The notes beneath the pieces are model-generated. The model saw only the letters and a program-made list of their open reading frames with translations, ran no database searches and had not been told where the DNA came from. A DNA stretch of 64,000 nt from an uncultured Eubacteriales bacterium (GTDB lineage: Bacteria > Bacillota > Clostridia > Lachnospirales > Lachnospiraceae): the NCBI GenBank assembly GCA_949283695.1, contig CASDTX010000055.1, forward strand, positions 1 to 64,000. Direction: 5' to 3'. The position numbers were made by a program, and so were the translations under genes. Shown here piece after piece: positions 1 to 7,578 of this stretch (positions are counted from its first letter, which is position 1; every line of letters starts with the position of its first letter).

Positions 1-32
1 GTAGCTGAGTAATATGTATTAGAGGGAAAATT

Positions 33-64
33 GGTATCATATCGAACGGTATGATACCTTTTTT
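33..64 (+). terminator. Rho-independent terminator of an upstream gene
   Basis: A 9-bp perfect stem (GGTATCATA at 33-41 pairing with 50-58) is followed by six T residues (59-64). It probably ends transcription from a gene to the left of the window; no coding sequence is recognisable in bases 1-32. Confidence 0.75.
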
Positions 65-75
65 GCGTGTTGAAC

Positions 76-145
76 TGTGAAGGAAGTGTGAAGGGTGACA
101 GGCACTTTTTCAAACGTGCCTGTCACCCTTCACACTTCCTTCACA
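76..145. repeat. 70-bp palindromic repeat with 30-bp perfect arms
   Basis: Bases 76-105 are exactly complementary to 116-145, leaving a 10-base loop. Each arm contains two near-identical 11-mers (TGTGAAGGAAG, TGTGAAGGGTG) and ends in GGTGACAGGCAC. There is no T-tract, so a terminator role is not obvious. The form resembles REP-type intergenic palindromes, but family membership is inference and no second copy was seen in the window. Confidence 0.85.
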
Positions 146-170
146 ATATTTTGTATATATTTACCGAAAA

Positions 171-188
171 TTGTTAAAAATTCGACAA
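171..188. promoter_or_regulatory. Rex-like redox operator upstream of rnfC
   Basis: TTGTTAAAAATTCGACAA matches the published Rex (NADH/NAD+ sensor) consensus TTGTTAA-N4-TTAACAA at 12 of 14 defined positions. It lies 23 bases upstream of the predicted rnf -35 box. Rex control of a ferredoxin:NAD+ oxidoreductase makes biological sense, but the assignment is inference. Confidence 0.4.
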
Positions 189-195
189 GATGTAC

Positions 196-218
196 TTGTA
201 AATATTCAATATTTACAA
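196..218. promoter_or_regulatory. 23-bp perfect palindrome overlapping the rnf -35 box
   Basis: TTGTAAATATT (196-206) and AATATTTACAA (208-218) are perfect inverted repeats around one central C. The right arm covers the predicted -35 hexamer at 212-217, the position expected for a repressor operator. The cognate regulator is unknown; the half-site spacing is too wide for Rex. Confidence 0.6.
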
Positions 219-240
219 AAAAACCTGTAGATTTTATAGT
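212..240 (+). promoter_or_regulatory. Predicted housekeeping promoter of the rnf operon
   Basis: TTTACA (212-217) and TATAGT (235-240) are separated by 17 bases, one mismatch each from the sigma-A consensus. Transcription would start near 247, leaving a leader of about 90 bases before rnfC. Confidence 0.55.
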
Positions 241-287
241 TAAACTCATGTAAAATAAGTACCAATGAAGGAATTTATTAAGGCCTG

Positions 288-310
288 AAAGAAGAGTACC
301 TTCTTTTTTT
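288..310 (+). terminator. Weak hairpin plus T-tract in the rnfC leader
   Basis: AAAGAAG (288-294) can pair with CTTCTTT (300-306), and the T-run continues to 310. It lies inside the predicted leader, so it could be a weak attenuator. The stem is short and AT-rich and may mean nothing. Confidence 0.25.
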
Positions 311-335
311 GTGCCGAAAAGAAAGGAAGAGGAAA

Positions 336-1655
336 ATGGGACTTCTGACATTCAAAGGCGGGATCCATCCGGACGATGGGAAACGCTTTTCAAAAGATCA
401 GCCGATCCAGGAGCTCCTGCCAAAGGGAGATCTGGTCTATCCTCTTTCACAGCACATTGGCGCTCCAGCCAATCCTGTTGTGAAGAAAGGGGATCATGTC
501 CTGAAAGGACAGGTTATCGCGGAAGCGGGCGGGTTTGTCTCCGCGCCGGTCTACGCATCTGTCTCGGGGAAAGTAAAAGGTCTGGAACAGCGGTTTAATC
601 CGGCCGGCAGCAAGACAGAGTGTATTGTCATTGAAAATGACGGTGAGTACAAGGAAGTTGAGTATGAACCTGCGAAGCCGCTTTCGGAGATGACAAGGGA
701 GGAAATTCTTGAGAGAATTGCGCGGGCAGGTATTGTTGGTATGGGTGGAGCTGGGTTCCCCACACGGGTAAAGCTCTCCCCGAAGGAGCCGGATAAGATC
801 GACTACATTATTGCCAACTGTGCGGAGTGTGAGCCTTATATTACGGCTGACTACCGCAGGATGCTGGAAAACACAGAGGACCTGGTCAGCGGTATGAAAG
901 TAGTGCTTTCTCTGTTCCCCAATGCAAAAGGAATCTTTGCAGTCGAGGATAATAAGAAGGACTGTATTGACAAGCTTACATCTGCAGTTACAAATGAGCC
1001 GCGCATGGAAGTGGCTGCGCTTATGACGAAGTATCCGCAGGGGGCAGAGCGTCAGCTGATCTATGCGGTCACAAAGCGTGCGATTCATTCTGCAATGCTT
1101 CCGGCAGACGCTGGATGTATCGTGGATAATGTTGAGACGCTGATTGGCATACATAATGCGGTAATCAATGGGAAACCGCTGATGGAACGTGTGGTTACAG
1201 TAAGTGGAGACGCAGTGGCAGCGCCGGGCAACTATAAGGTCCTTCTGGGAACAAGTCATCAGGAATTGATCGATGCGGCAGGCGGATTCACAGCCCAGCC
1301 TGAGAAATTGATTTCGGGCGGCCCGATGATGGGATTTGCGATGGTTACGGCGGATGCTCCTGTAACGAAGACTTCCTCCTCGATTCTTGCATTTAAAAAG
1401 GATGTTGTAGCTGAGAGCCAGGAAACTGCCTGCATCAACTGTGCGCGGTGTGTTGATGTCTGTCCGAGCCGGATTATTCCGTCCCGGCTGGCCGACTATG
1501 CGATCCGTCATGATGAGGAAGCGTTTGTTGCGATGAATGGACTGGAATGTGTAGAGTGTGGCTCCTGCAGTTATGTCTGCCCGGCTAAGAGGCCGCTGAA
1601 GCAGGCAATCGGATCTATGCGGAAAACCGCACTTGCAAACAAGAGGAAAAAGTGA
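336..1655 (+). CDS. rnfC: Rnf complex subunit C
   Basis: Peripheral NAD(H)-side subunit of the Rnf complex, which moves electrons between ferredoxin and NAD+ while pumping Na+ or H+ across the membrane. The 439-residue product has the glycine-rich nucleotide-binding motif GMGGAGFP near residue 135 and two CxxCxxCxxxCP [4Fe-4S] motifs near residues 366 and 405. The ATG at 336 is chosen because AGGAAGAGG (324-332) precedes it; an in-frame TTG at 309 lacks a ribosome site. It is the first gene of a tight rnfCDGEAB operon, the usual clostridial order. Confidence 0.96.
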   Translation: MGLLTFKGGIHPDDGKRFSKDQPIQELLPKGDLVYPLSQHIGAPANPVVKKGDHVLKGQVIAEAGGFVSAPVYASVSGKVKGLEQRFNPAGSKTECIVIENDGEYKEVEYEPAKPLSEMTREEILERIARAGIVGMGGAGFPTRVKLSPKEPDKIDYIIANCAECEPYITADYRRMLENTEDLVSGMKVVLSLFPNAKGIFAVEDNKKDCIDKLTSAVTNEPRMEVAALMTKYPQGAERQLIYAVTKRAIHSAMLPADAGCIVDNVETLIGIHNAVINGKPLMERVVTVSGDAVAAPGNYKVLLGTSHQELIDAAGGFTAQPEKLISGGPMMGFAMVTADAPVTKTSSSILAFKKDVVAESQETACINCARCVDVCPSRIIPSRLADYAIRHDEEAFVAMNGLECVECGSCSYVCPAKRPLKQAIGSMRKTALANKRKK

Positions 1656-1671
1656 GAGAGGAGACGGAAAA

Positions 1672-2604
1672 TTGAACGAGAAATATAATGTATCATCTTC
1701 GCCGCATATCCGGGACAGGATTAAGAGCAGCAATATTATGCTCATGGTGTTGATCGGCCTTCTTCCGGCAACTCTCTTTGGAATCTGGAACTTCCGTCAT
1801 GAGAATGCATGGATCCTGGTTGTGGTTACAACAGCTGCGGCAGTGTTATCAGAGTATGTATATGAAAAGTTAATGCACAAACCGGTTACAATTAATGACT
1901 TCAGTGCAGCTGTCACCGGTCTTCTGCTGGCGCTGAACCTTCCCCCTACCCTTCCCTGGTGGATGGGCGTGGTAGGAGCCATCTTTGCAATTGTAGTTGT
2001 GAAGCAGCTTTTCGGCGGTTTGGGACAGAACTTTATGAACCCGGCACTGGGAGCCAGATGTTTCCTGCTGATCTGCTTTACCGGCAGAATGACTTATTTC
2101 GTCTATGACGGGGTGACAGGAGCGACTCCGCTGGCTGAGCTGAAAGCCGGAGAAGCGGTAAATACAATGGATATGCTGATCGGCAATATCCGTGGAACAA
2201 TTGGTGAGACATCGGTTATCGCGATCATGATCGGGGCAATGTTCCTTCTCCTGATGGGCGTCATTGACCTGCGTATCCCGGGTTCTTATATCTTAACATT
2301 TGTAATATTTATCATCATCTTCGGCGGCCATGGAGTTGATCCGCAGTACATAACCGCTCATCTGTGCGGAGGCGGCCTGATGCTTGGAGCATGGTTCATG
2401 GCTACGGATTATGTGACATCGCCGATTACCAGCAGAGGCAAGATTCTGTACGGTGTCTGCATGGGGCTTTTGACCGGACTGTTCCGTCTGTTTGGCGGAT
2501 CGGCCGAGGGCGTTTCCTATGCGATCATCATCAGTAACCTTCTGGTTCCGCTGATCGAGAAGGTTACTCTTCCAAAACCATTTGGTAAAGGAGGAGAGAA
2601 GTAA
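1672..2604 (+). CDS. rnfD: Rnf complex subunit D
   Basis: Membrane subunit of Rnf that carries covalent FMN and belongs to the NqrB/RnfD family. The product has many hydrophobic segments and the TGATPLAE motif near residue 148, whose threonine is the FMN attachment site recognised by ApbE. The start is uncertain: a TTG at 1672 follows GAGAGGAG and places the conserved SSPHIRD motif near the N-terminus, as in the family; no suitable upstream ATG exists. It lies 16 bases after rnfC and shares one base with the rnfG start. Confidence 0.93.
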   Translation: MNEKYNVSSSPHIRDRIKSSNIMLMVLIGLLPATLFGIWNFRHENAWILVVVTTAAAVLSEYVYEKLMHKPVTINDFSAAVTGLLLALNLPPTLPWWMGVVGAIFAIVVVKQLFGGLGQNFMNPALGARCFLLICFTGRMTYFVYDGVTGATPLAELKAGEAVNTMDMLIGNIRGTIGETSVIAIMIGAMFLLLMGVIDLRIPGSYILTFVIFIIIFGGHGVDPQYITAHLCGGGLMLGAWFMATDYVTSPITSRGKILYGVCMGLLTGLFRLFGGSAEGVSYAIIISNLLVPLIEKVTLPKPFGKGGEK

Positions 2605-3218
2605 TGAATAAGATCATAAAGAATACACTGATCCTGACAGCGATCACAGTAATATCAGGGCTTCTTCTCGGTGTTGTCTACGGGATTACCAAAGAGCCCA
2701 TCGCTGCGGCGCAGGAGAACACGAAACAGGAAGCCTTCCGGGCAGTACTTACTGACGCATCTGAGTTCCTGACATATGAGGGATTCGACGCCGACAGCGC
2801 TGCCGCGCTTTTGGCGGAGAATGGATATACGTCTGACGATATTACAGAAGTTGTAGAGGGCGTTGACGGAAGCGGCGAAGTGATTGGATATGTCATTAAT
2901 GTGATGTCCCATGAAGCTTACGACGGTGATCTGGAGCTCTCTGTAGGGATCGCAACAGACGGTACTGTCAAAGGAGTGGAGATGCTGTCTATCAGCGAGA
3001 CAGCCGGCCTTGGCATGAAAGCGGCTGAAGCAGAATTCAAAGACCAGTTCAAAGACAAGCAGGTAGAGAAGTTCTCTTATACAAAGAACGGGGAAGAGGG
3101 CGATGATAAGATTGATGCACTCAGCGGTGCTACGATCACAACCAATGCCGTCACCAATGCAGTGGATTCCGCACTTGTATATTTTCAGAATGAGTTAGGA
3201 GGCGGCGTCAATGAATAA
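2604..3218 (+). CDS. rnfG: Rnf complex subunit G (FMN-bearing)
   Basis: Single-pass membrane flavoprotein subunit of Rnf, with an FMN-binding domain related to NqrC. Residues 7-28 form the N-terminal membrane anchor. LSGATITTNAV near residues 172-182 is the FMN-threonine attachment motif modified by ApbE. The start overlaps the rnfD stop by one base after GGAGGAGA, and the end overlaps rnfE by 8 bases, implying translational coupling. Length (204 residues) is normal for the family. Confidence 0.95.
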   Translation: MNKIIKNTLILTAITVISGLLLGVVYGITKEPIAAAQENTKQEAFRAVLTDASEFLTYEGFDADSAAALLAENGYTSDDITEVVEGVDGSGEVIGYVINVMSHEAYDGDLELSVGIATDGTVKGVEMLSISETAGLGMKAAEAEFKDQFKDKQVEKFSYTKNGEEGDDKIDALSGATITTNAVTNAVDSALVYFQNELGGGVNE

Positions 3219-3945
3219 GTGTACAGAACGTATTTTTAACGGACTTGTAAAAGAGAATCCGACATTTGTTCTCATGCTCGGCATGTGTCCGACACTGGCG
3301 GTTACGACTTCTGCGATCAACGGAATCGGAATGGGACTCTCCACCACAGCCGTGCTGGTTATGTCCAATATGCTGATCTCCATGCTTCGTAAGATCATTC
3401 CGGATTCCGTTCGTATGCCTGCATTCATCGTGGTAGTGGCATCCTTCGTAACGATCGTGGACTTCCTTCTGGAGGGATTTGTCCCCAGCCTGTATGCGAG
3501 CCTGGGACTTTATATCCCGCTGATCGTTGTTAACTGTATTATTCTCGGAAGAGCCGAGAGTTATGCGTCCAAGAATCCGGTCCTGCCGTCTATCTTCGAC
3601 GGAATCGGAATGGGACTCGGATTTACGGTGGGACTTACAGCCATTGGTATTGTCCGTGAATTGATCGGTGCAGGTCAGGTCTTCGGGATCCAGGTGATGC
3701 CGGACGCTTACGAACCATTCACCATCTTTATCCTGGCGCCGGGAGCGTTTTTCGTTCTGGCCTGCCTTGTGGCTCTTCAAAATAAAGTTAAGAATAACCT
3801 TGCGAAAAAAGGCAAGAAAGTTCCCGCGGAAGCTGGCTGCGGAGCGGGCTGTGCTTCCTGTGCCAGCAAGGGCATCTGCGGCGGGCATCTGATCGATACA
3901 GCTGCAGAGAAAGCAGAAAATAAGAAAGAACAGGAGGGGGCATAA
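3211..3945 (+). CDS. rnfE: Rnf complex subunit E with Cys-rich tail
   Basis: Polytopic membrane subunit paired with RnfA in the Rnf complex (NqrD/RnfE family). Residues 1 to about 200 match the family: repeated hydrophobic helices, with MCPTLAV and the symmetric GIGMGL motifs. The last roughly 40 residues are a cytosolic extension with five cysteines in GCGAGCASCASKGICGG, which could bind a metal or cluster; that is inference. Overlaps rnfG by 8 bases and is directly followed by rnfA. Confidence 0.94.
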   Translation: MNKCTERIFNGLVKENPTFVLMLGMCPTLAVTTSAINGIGMGLSTTAVLVMSNMLISMLRKIIPDSVRMPAFIVVVASFVTIVDFLLEGFVPSLYASLGLYIPLIVVNCIILGRAESYASKNPVLPSIFDGIGMGLGFTVGLTAIGIVRELIGAGQVFGIQVMPDAYEPFTIFILAPGAFFVLACLVALQNKVKNNLAKKGKKVPAEAGCGAGCASCASKGICGGHLIDTAAEKAENKKEQEGA

Positions 3946-4536
3946 ATGCAGGAATTATTATTGATTGCAGTCGGATCAGCTTTTGTAAATAACGTTGTGC
4001 TCAGTCAGTTCCTCGGAATCTGTCCGTTCCTGGGAGTTTCGAAGAATGTAAAGACAGCTGCCGGAATGGGCGGTGCGGTTGTATTCGTTATTACCATTGC
4101 GTCATTTGTTACAGGGCTGATCTATAAGTTCATTCTCGGCAACCCGAATATCATGGGCGGGGAGCTTGATTATCTGAATACGATCGTATTCATCCTTGTA
4201 ATTGCCGCGCTTGTGCAGTTCGTTGAGATGTTCTTGAAGAAGTCAATGCCGCCTCTTTACAATGCGCTGGGCGTATATCTTCCGCTGATTACGACGAACT
4301 GCGCAGTGCTGGGCGTAGCTTTGACAAATGTACAGGAAGGGTATGACCTTCTTACAGGTGTTGTAAATGGATTTGCAACTGCTGCCGGATTCCTTGTGTC
4401 TATCGTACTGATGGCGGGTATCCGCGAGAAAATAGAGTACAATGACGTTCCCGGATCCTTCCGCGGAACACCGATTGTACTGGTAACCGCAGGTCTGATG
4501 GCGATTGCATTCTTTGGATTTTCAGGACTGATATAG
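3946..4536 (+). CDS. rnfA: Rnf complex subunit A
   Basis: Polytopic membrane subunit (NqrE/RnfA family, 196 residues) that pairs with RnfE around the membrane-embedded iron centre. The family signatures NNVVLSQFLGICPFLGVSK and LITTNCAVLGVAL are visible, each with a conserved cysteine. The ATG begins immediately after the rnfE stop, with AGGAGGGG as ribosome site inside the rnfE end; rnfB starts 12 bases downstream. Confidence 0.96.
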   Translation: MQELLLIAVGSAFVNNVVLSQFLGICPFLGVSKNVKTAAGMGGAVVFVITIASFVTGLIYKFILGNPNIMGGELDYLNTIVFILVIAALVQFVEMFLKKSMPPLYNALGVYLPLITTNCAVLGVALTNVQEGYDLLTGVVNGFATAAGFLVSIVLMAGIREKIEYNDVPGSFRGTPIVLVTAGLMAIAFFGFSGLI

Positions 4537-4548
4537 GAGGAAGAGACT

Positions 4549-5343
4549 ATGGGTATCACAGGAATTATCTTAGCTGCCGTTATCGTCGGCGGTACGGGCT
4601 TGTTCATCGGCGTCTTCCTCGGAATCTCAGGTAAGAAGTTCGCTGTAGAAGTCGATGAGAGGGAAGAGGCGATTCTGGAAGTACTTCCGGGCAATAACTG
4701 CGGCGGCTGTGGTTATGCGGGCTGTTCCGGCCTTGCGGCAGCGATCGTGGCAGGAGAGGCAGAAGTAGGCGGCTGTCCGGTAGGCGGCGCGCCGGTTGCG
4801 GAAAAGATCGGAAAAATCATGGGCGTGGATGCATCCTCGCAGGAGAAAATGGTCGCATTTGTGAAATGCGCAGGGACTTGCGAGAAGGCGAAGACAGAGT
4901 ACGAATACCACGGTATCCAGGACTGTGTTATGGCAAGCCAGATGCAGGACGGAGGCGCAAAGGGATGTGCTTTTGGCTGTCTGGGCTATGGGTCCTGTGT
5001 AGCGGCCTGTCCGTTTGATGCTATTCATATTGTAGACGGAATTGCTGTAGTGGATAAAGAGGCATGTAAGGCGTGTGGAAAATGCGTGGCAGCCTGCCCG
5101 AAGCATCTGATTGAGCTGATTCCGTATAAGCAGAAAACGTTCGTACAGTGTAATTCCAACGACAAGGGCAAGGCACTGATGGACGTGTGCCAGGTGGGAT
5201 GTATCGGATGCCGTCTCTGTGAAAAGAACTGCGAGGCAGGGGCTATTAAGGTCAGCAATTTCCTTGCACATATTGATGCAGAGAAATGTACAAACTGTGG
5301 GGTTTGCGCAGAGAAATGCCCGAGAAAGATCATCAAGATTTGA
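4549..5343 (+). CDS. rnfB: Rnf complex subunit B (ferredoxin-side)
   Basis: Electron-entry subunit of Rnf that accepts electrons from reduced ferredoxin. An N-terminal membrane helix (residues 3-25) is followed by the CGGCGYAGC...C cluster motif (about residues 50-75), a C-x-C pair in the middle, and paired ferredoxin-type CxxCxxCxxxCP motifs in the C-terminal half. The last motif (CTNCGVCAEKCP) ends ten residues from the C-terminus. RBS AGGAGGAAG precedes the ATG. Last gene of the operon, followed by a bidirectional terminator. Confidence 0.95.
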   Translation: MGITGIILAAVIVGGTGLFIGVFLGISGKKFAVEVDEREEAILEVLPGNNCGGCGYAGCSGLAAAIVAGEAEVGGCPVGGAPVAEKIGKIMGVDASSQEKMVAFVKCAGTCEKAKTEYEYHGIQDCVMASQMQDGGAKGCAFGCLGYGSCVAACPFDAIHIVDGIAVVDKEACKACGKCVAACPKHLIELIPYKQKTFVQCNSNDKGKALMDVCQVGCIGCRLCEKNCEAGAIKVSNFLAHIDAEKCTNCGVCAEKCPRKIIKI

Positions 5344-5414
5344 CGGGACACGGAAGGAATCTGAGCGGGTCGCCGAAGAAAAGGTGATCGAAAACAGGAT
5401 TGAAAAATCGATGA

Positions 5415-5477
5415 AAAAAACAGGCGGATCAGAAGAGGGTGGAAAGAAAGTTCTCCTTTGATATCCGCCTGTTTTTT
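5415..5477. terminator. Bidirectional terminator between rnfB and apbE
   Basis: AAAAAACAGGCGGAT (5415-5429) is perfectly complementary to 5463-5477, giving a T-tract on both strands. It separates the converging rnf operon and apbE. Confidence 0.85.
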
Positions 5478-5487
5478 CATGCTGATA

Positions 5488-6495
5488 TTACTGGATTTCG
5501 ATAGGGATATCGTCGCTGCTGAGATGGATTTCGTTGTCTTTCGTTACAAACACGGCTTCGATTCCGTCCAGACTTTGAATCAGTTCCAAACCGTCTTCCA
5601 GCCCCAGAGCGTAGCATGTGGTGCTCAGAGCATCCCCGTCGACCGACTGGTCTGAGAGGATTGTCACCTGGTTCAGATCATTCTGTACCGGGGATCCGGT
5701 ATCCGGATCAAGGATATGATGATAAATGATGCCGTCCTCTTCAAAATATCTTTCATAATTGCCGGAGGATACGACAGACTGGCCGGATACGTCGACTACG
5801 GCCATGACCGTTCCTTCTTCGGCGAAGGGCTCCTGGATGCCGATTCGGAAATCAGAACCGTCATAGCGCCCTCCCACAGTAAGTGTATTGCCTCCAAGAT
5901 TGATTGTAGCATGTTCCACCCCCTGACGGATCAGGTACTCTTTCAGACGGTCCGCGATATAGCCTTTCGCGATGCCGCCCAGATCAATCTGTGCCTCCGG
6001 ATCGGTCAGAGTGACGGTGTTTCCATCTACTTCTACACAGCGGTAATCAATATGGGTGACCGCTTCCGCGAGGGCGTTTGGGTCTGGCAGGATTCCGTCG
6101 GCATTGTCTTTGAAATTCCAGAGATTGACCGCAGAAGCTACTGTGATATCGAATTTCCCTTCGGAAATCTCGCCGTACCGGATACCCTGCCGGATCAGTT
6201 CGGCAGTCTCCGCTGATACGGTTACCGGTTCTCCGTGTACACGGTTGATCTGGGCAATCTCACTCGTCTCTATCGTCGGGCTGAAAAGCTGTTCATAGGA
6301 TTCGCACATAGCTTCGCATTCATCCAATACTTCCCGGTCTGTTCCCCATGCCTTGATGCTGATGACAGTGTCGAAATAGATTCCGGTTGTCTGAAGAGAC
6401 TCACTTTCCCGGGGGGATGTGCAGCCTGATAATGCAGGGATGATCAGGGCTGCTATCAGAAGGAGGGAAAGAAGGGGCGATCGTTTGTTCTGCAT
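5488..6495 (-). CDS. apbE: FAD:protein FMN transferase (ApbE lipoprotein)
   Basis: Attaches FMN from FAD to threonine in the (S/T)GAT motifs of target proteins, here most likely RnfD and RnfG encoded next door. The N-terminus is a lipoprotein signal ending in LSGC with the lipid-modified cysteine at residue 25, so the enzyme works outside the membrane. The family motifs GGIAKGYIADRL and NLGGN are present. The ATG has AAGGATC nine bases upstream. Convergent with rnf and divergent from the NusG-II gene; a sigma-A promoter lies at 6544-6572. Confidence 0.95.
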   Translation of the reverse strand: MQNKRSPLLSLLLIAALIIPALSGCTSPRESESLQTTGIYFDTVISIKAWGTDREVLDECEAMCESYEQLFSPTIETSEIAQINRVHGEPVTVSAETAELIRQGIRYGEISEGKFDITVASAVNLWNFKDNADGILPDPNALAEAVTHIDYRCVEVDGNTVTLTDPEAQIDLGGIAKGYIADRLKEYLIRQGVEHATINLGGNTLTVGGRYDGSDFRIGIQEPFAEEGTVMAVVDVSGQSVVSSGNYERYFEEDGIIYHHILDPDTGSPVQNDLNQVTILSDQSVDGDALSTTCYALGLEDGLELIQSLDGIEAVFVTKDNEIHLSSDDIPIEIQ

Positions 6496-6543
6496 GTTGT
6501 TGAGATCCTTTCTGTCTGATTGATTTTATTTTTCACTGACGCT

Positions 6544-6572
6544 ATTATATAGAGTTTTGTGGAAAAGCACAA
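6544..6572 (-). promoter_or_regulatory. Predicted apbE promoter
   Basis: On the minus strand, TTGTGC (6567-6572) and TATAAT (6544-6549) are 17 bases apart. The -35 box begins inside a pair of 12-bp direct repeats (6570-6593). Confidence 0.55.
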
Positions 6573-6593
6573 TCGAACATACAATCGAACATG
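6570..6593. repeat. Two 12-bp tandem repeats between divergent promoters
   Basis: CAATCGAACAT(A/G) occurs twice head-to-tail between the apbE -35 box and the -35 box of the rightward promoter (6597). A shared regulator site is possible. Confidence 0.5.
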
Positions 6594-6596
6594 CGG

Positions 6597-6625
6597 TTGC
6601 ATAATAAAAACCGGTGTGCTATTAT
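6597..6625 (+). promoter_or_regulatory. Predicted promoter of the NusG-II/Gx/ruvAB run
   Basis: TTGCAT (6597-6602) and TATTAT (6620-6625) with a 17-base spacer. The next ribosome site is AAGGGG at 6636-6641. Confidence 0.55.
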
Positions 6626-6649
6626 AGTTGAGAAAAAGGGGTACGGAAT

Positions 6650-7009
6650 ATGAAAAAGAATGATTGGATTCTGGCGGCCGGCATTGTGACTGCGGCTGTA
6701 TTGATCCTTGGGATTCAGCTCTTCCGAAGCGGGGCGGGGGACAAAGCTTTCGTATCGGTGACGGTGGAAGGAGAGAAATTTGGAACCTACAGTCTCCATC
6801 AGGACCAGGCGGTAGATATCAATGGGAAAAACAGGCTTATGATAGAGGATGGCACGGCCTGGATGGAATGGGCGGACTGTCCGGACCAGATCTGCGTCCA
6901 CCATCGCAGCATCAGCAGGGACGGGGAGAGCATTATCTGCCTGCCCAATCAGGTTGTCCTTTCGATTGAGAGTACAGAAGACAGCGATCTGGATGGGATT
7001 GTGAGATAA
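6650..7009 (+). CDS. NusG domain II-containing protein
   Basis: A 119-residue protein with one N-terminal membrane segment (about residues 6-24) and an outward-facing beta-rich domain like NusG domain II. The core WADCPDQICVHHRSISRDGESIICLPNQVVL contains the conserved Cys pair and the CLPN motif of this small family. The biochemical role is unknown. It sits between apbE and a Gx-type transporter gene, an arrangement I recall from related clostridia, which suggests a link to envelope flavin or quinone metabolism (inference). Confidence 0.85.
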   Translation: MKKNDWILAAGIVTAAVLILGIQLFRSGAGDKAFVSVTVEGEKFGTYSLHQDQAVDINGKNRLMIEDGTAWMEWADCPDQICVHHRSISRDGESIICLPNQVVLSIESTEDSDLDGIVR

Positions 7010-7054
7010 GGATGGTGTGCCGGGAAACAAAGAACTGCGCGGAAGGGGTAACAG

Positions 7055-7558
7055 ATGAGAAACAGAGCGGCATATTTTGGAGTTTTTACAGCGCTTGCGC
7101 TTATTTTCAGTTATGTAGAAACGCTGATTCCGATCAATTTCGGCATACCGGGCGCTAAGCTGGGACTGGCGAATCTGGTGATCGTTATCATTCTGTATAA
7201 GACCGATTGGAGAGAAGCACTGCTGCTGTCGGCAGTCCGCATTGTGTTGGCAGGATTTATTTTCGGCAATCTGTTCAGTATCTTGTACAGCATGGCCGGA
7301 GGCCTTTTAAGCCTGGCTGTGATGACAGTGACGAAGCGGAACAAAGGCTTCAGCGTGATTGGCGTCAGTATTGCCGGCGGTGTAAGCCATAATATCGGTC
7401 AGCTGATCGTGGCAATGATCGTTGTGCATACGTATCAGGTGGGATACTATCTGCCGATGCTCCTGATCGCAGGGCTCCTGACAGGAGGCATCATCGGGAT
7501 CATTTCCGGAGAGGTGCTGAAACGGCTGAAGAATATTCCGCTGACAGGGCAGAAATAA
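7055..7558 (+). CDS. Gx transporter family membrane protein
   Basis: A 167-residue integral membrane protein with about five or six hydrophobic segments. The sequence MRNRAAYFGVFTALALIFSY followed by ETLIPI, and GAKLGLANLV, are typical of the Gx-transporter family, often annotated as heptaprenyl diphosphate synthase component I. It resembles the substrate-binding S component of ECF-type importers, so a vitamin or precursor transport role is possible but unproven. It follows the NusG-II gene by 45 bases and precedes ruvA by 20. Confidence 0.8.
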   Translation: MRNRAAYFGVFTALALIFSYVETLIPINFGIPGAKLGLANLVIVIILYKTDWREALLLSAVRIVLAGFIFGNLFSILYSMAGGLLSLAVMTVTKRNKGFSVIGVSIAGGVSHNIGQLIVAMIVVHTYQVGYYLPMLLIAGLLTGGIIGIISGEVLKRLKNIPLTGQK

Positions 7559-7578
7559 CAGAGAAAAGGATGAGAAAC

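Noticed and set aside
196-218. Second Rex box
   Set aside because: The arms TTGTAAA and TTTACAA are nine bases apart, not the four of the Rex consensus, so a different regulator is more likely.
447-1745. 432-codon minus-strand frame opposite rnfC
   Set aside because: Composition is the low-complexity His/Arg/Leu pattern of an antisense shadow, and rnfC is certain.
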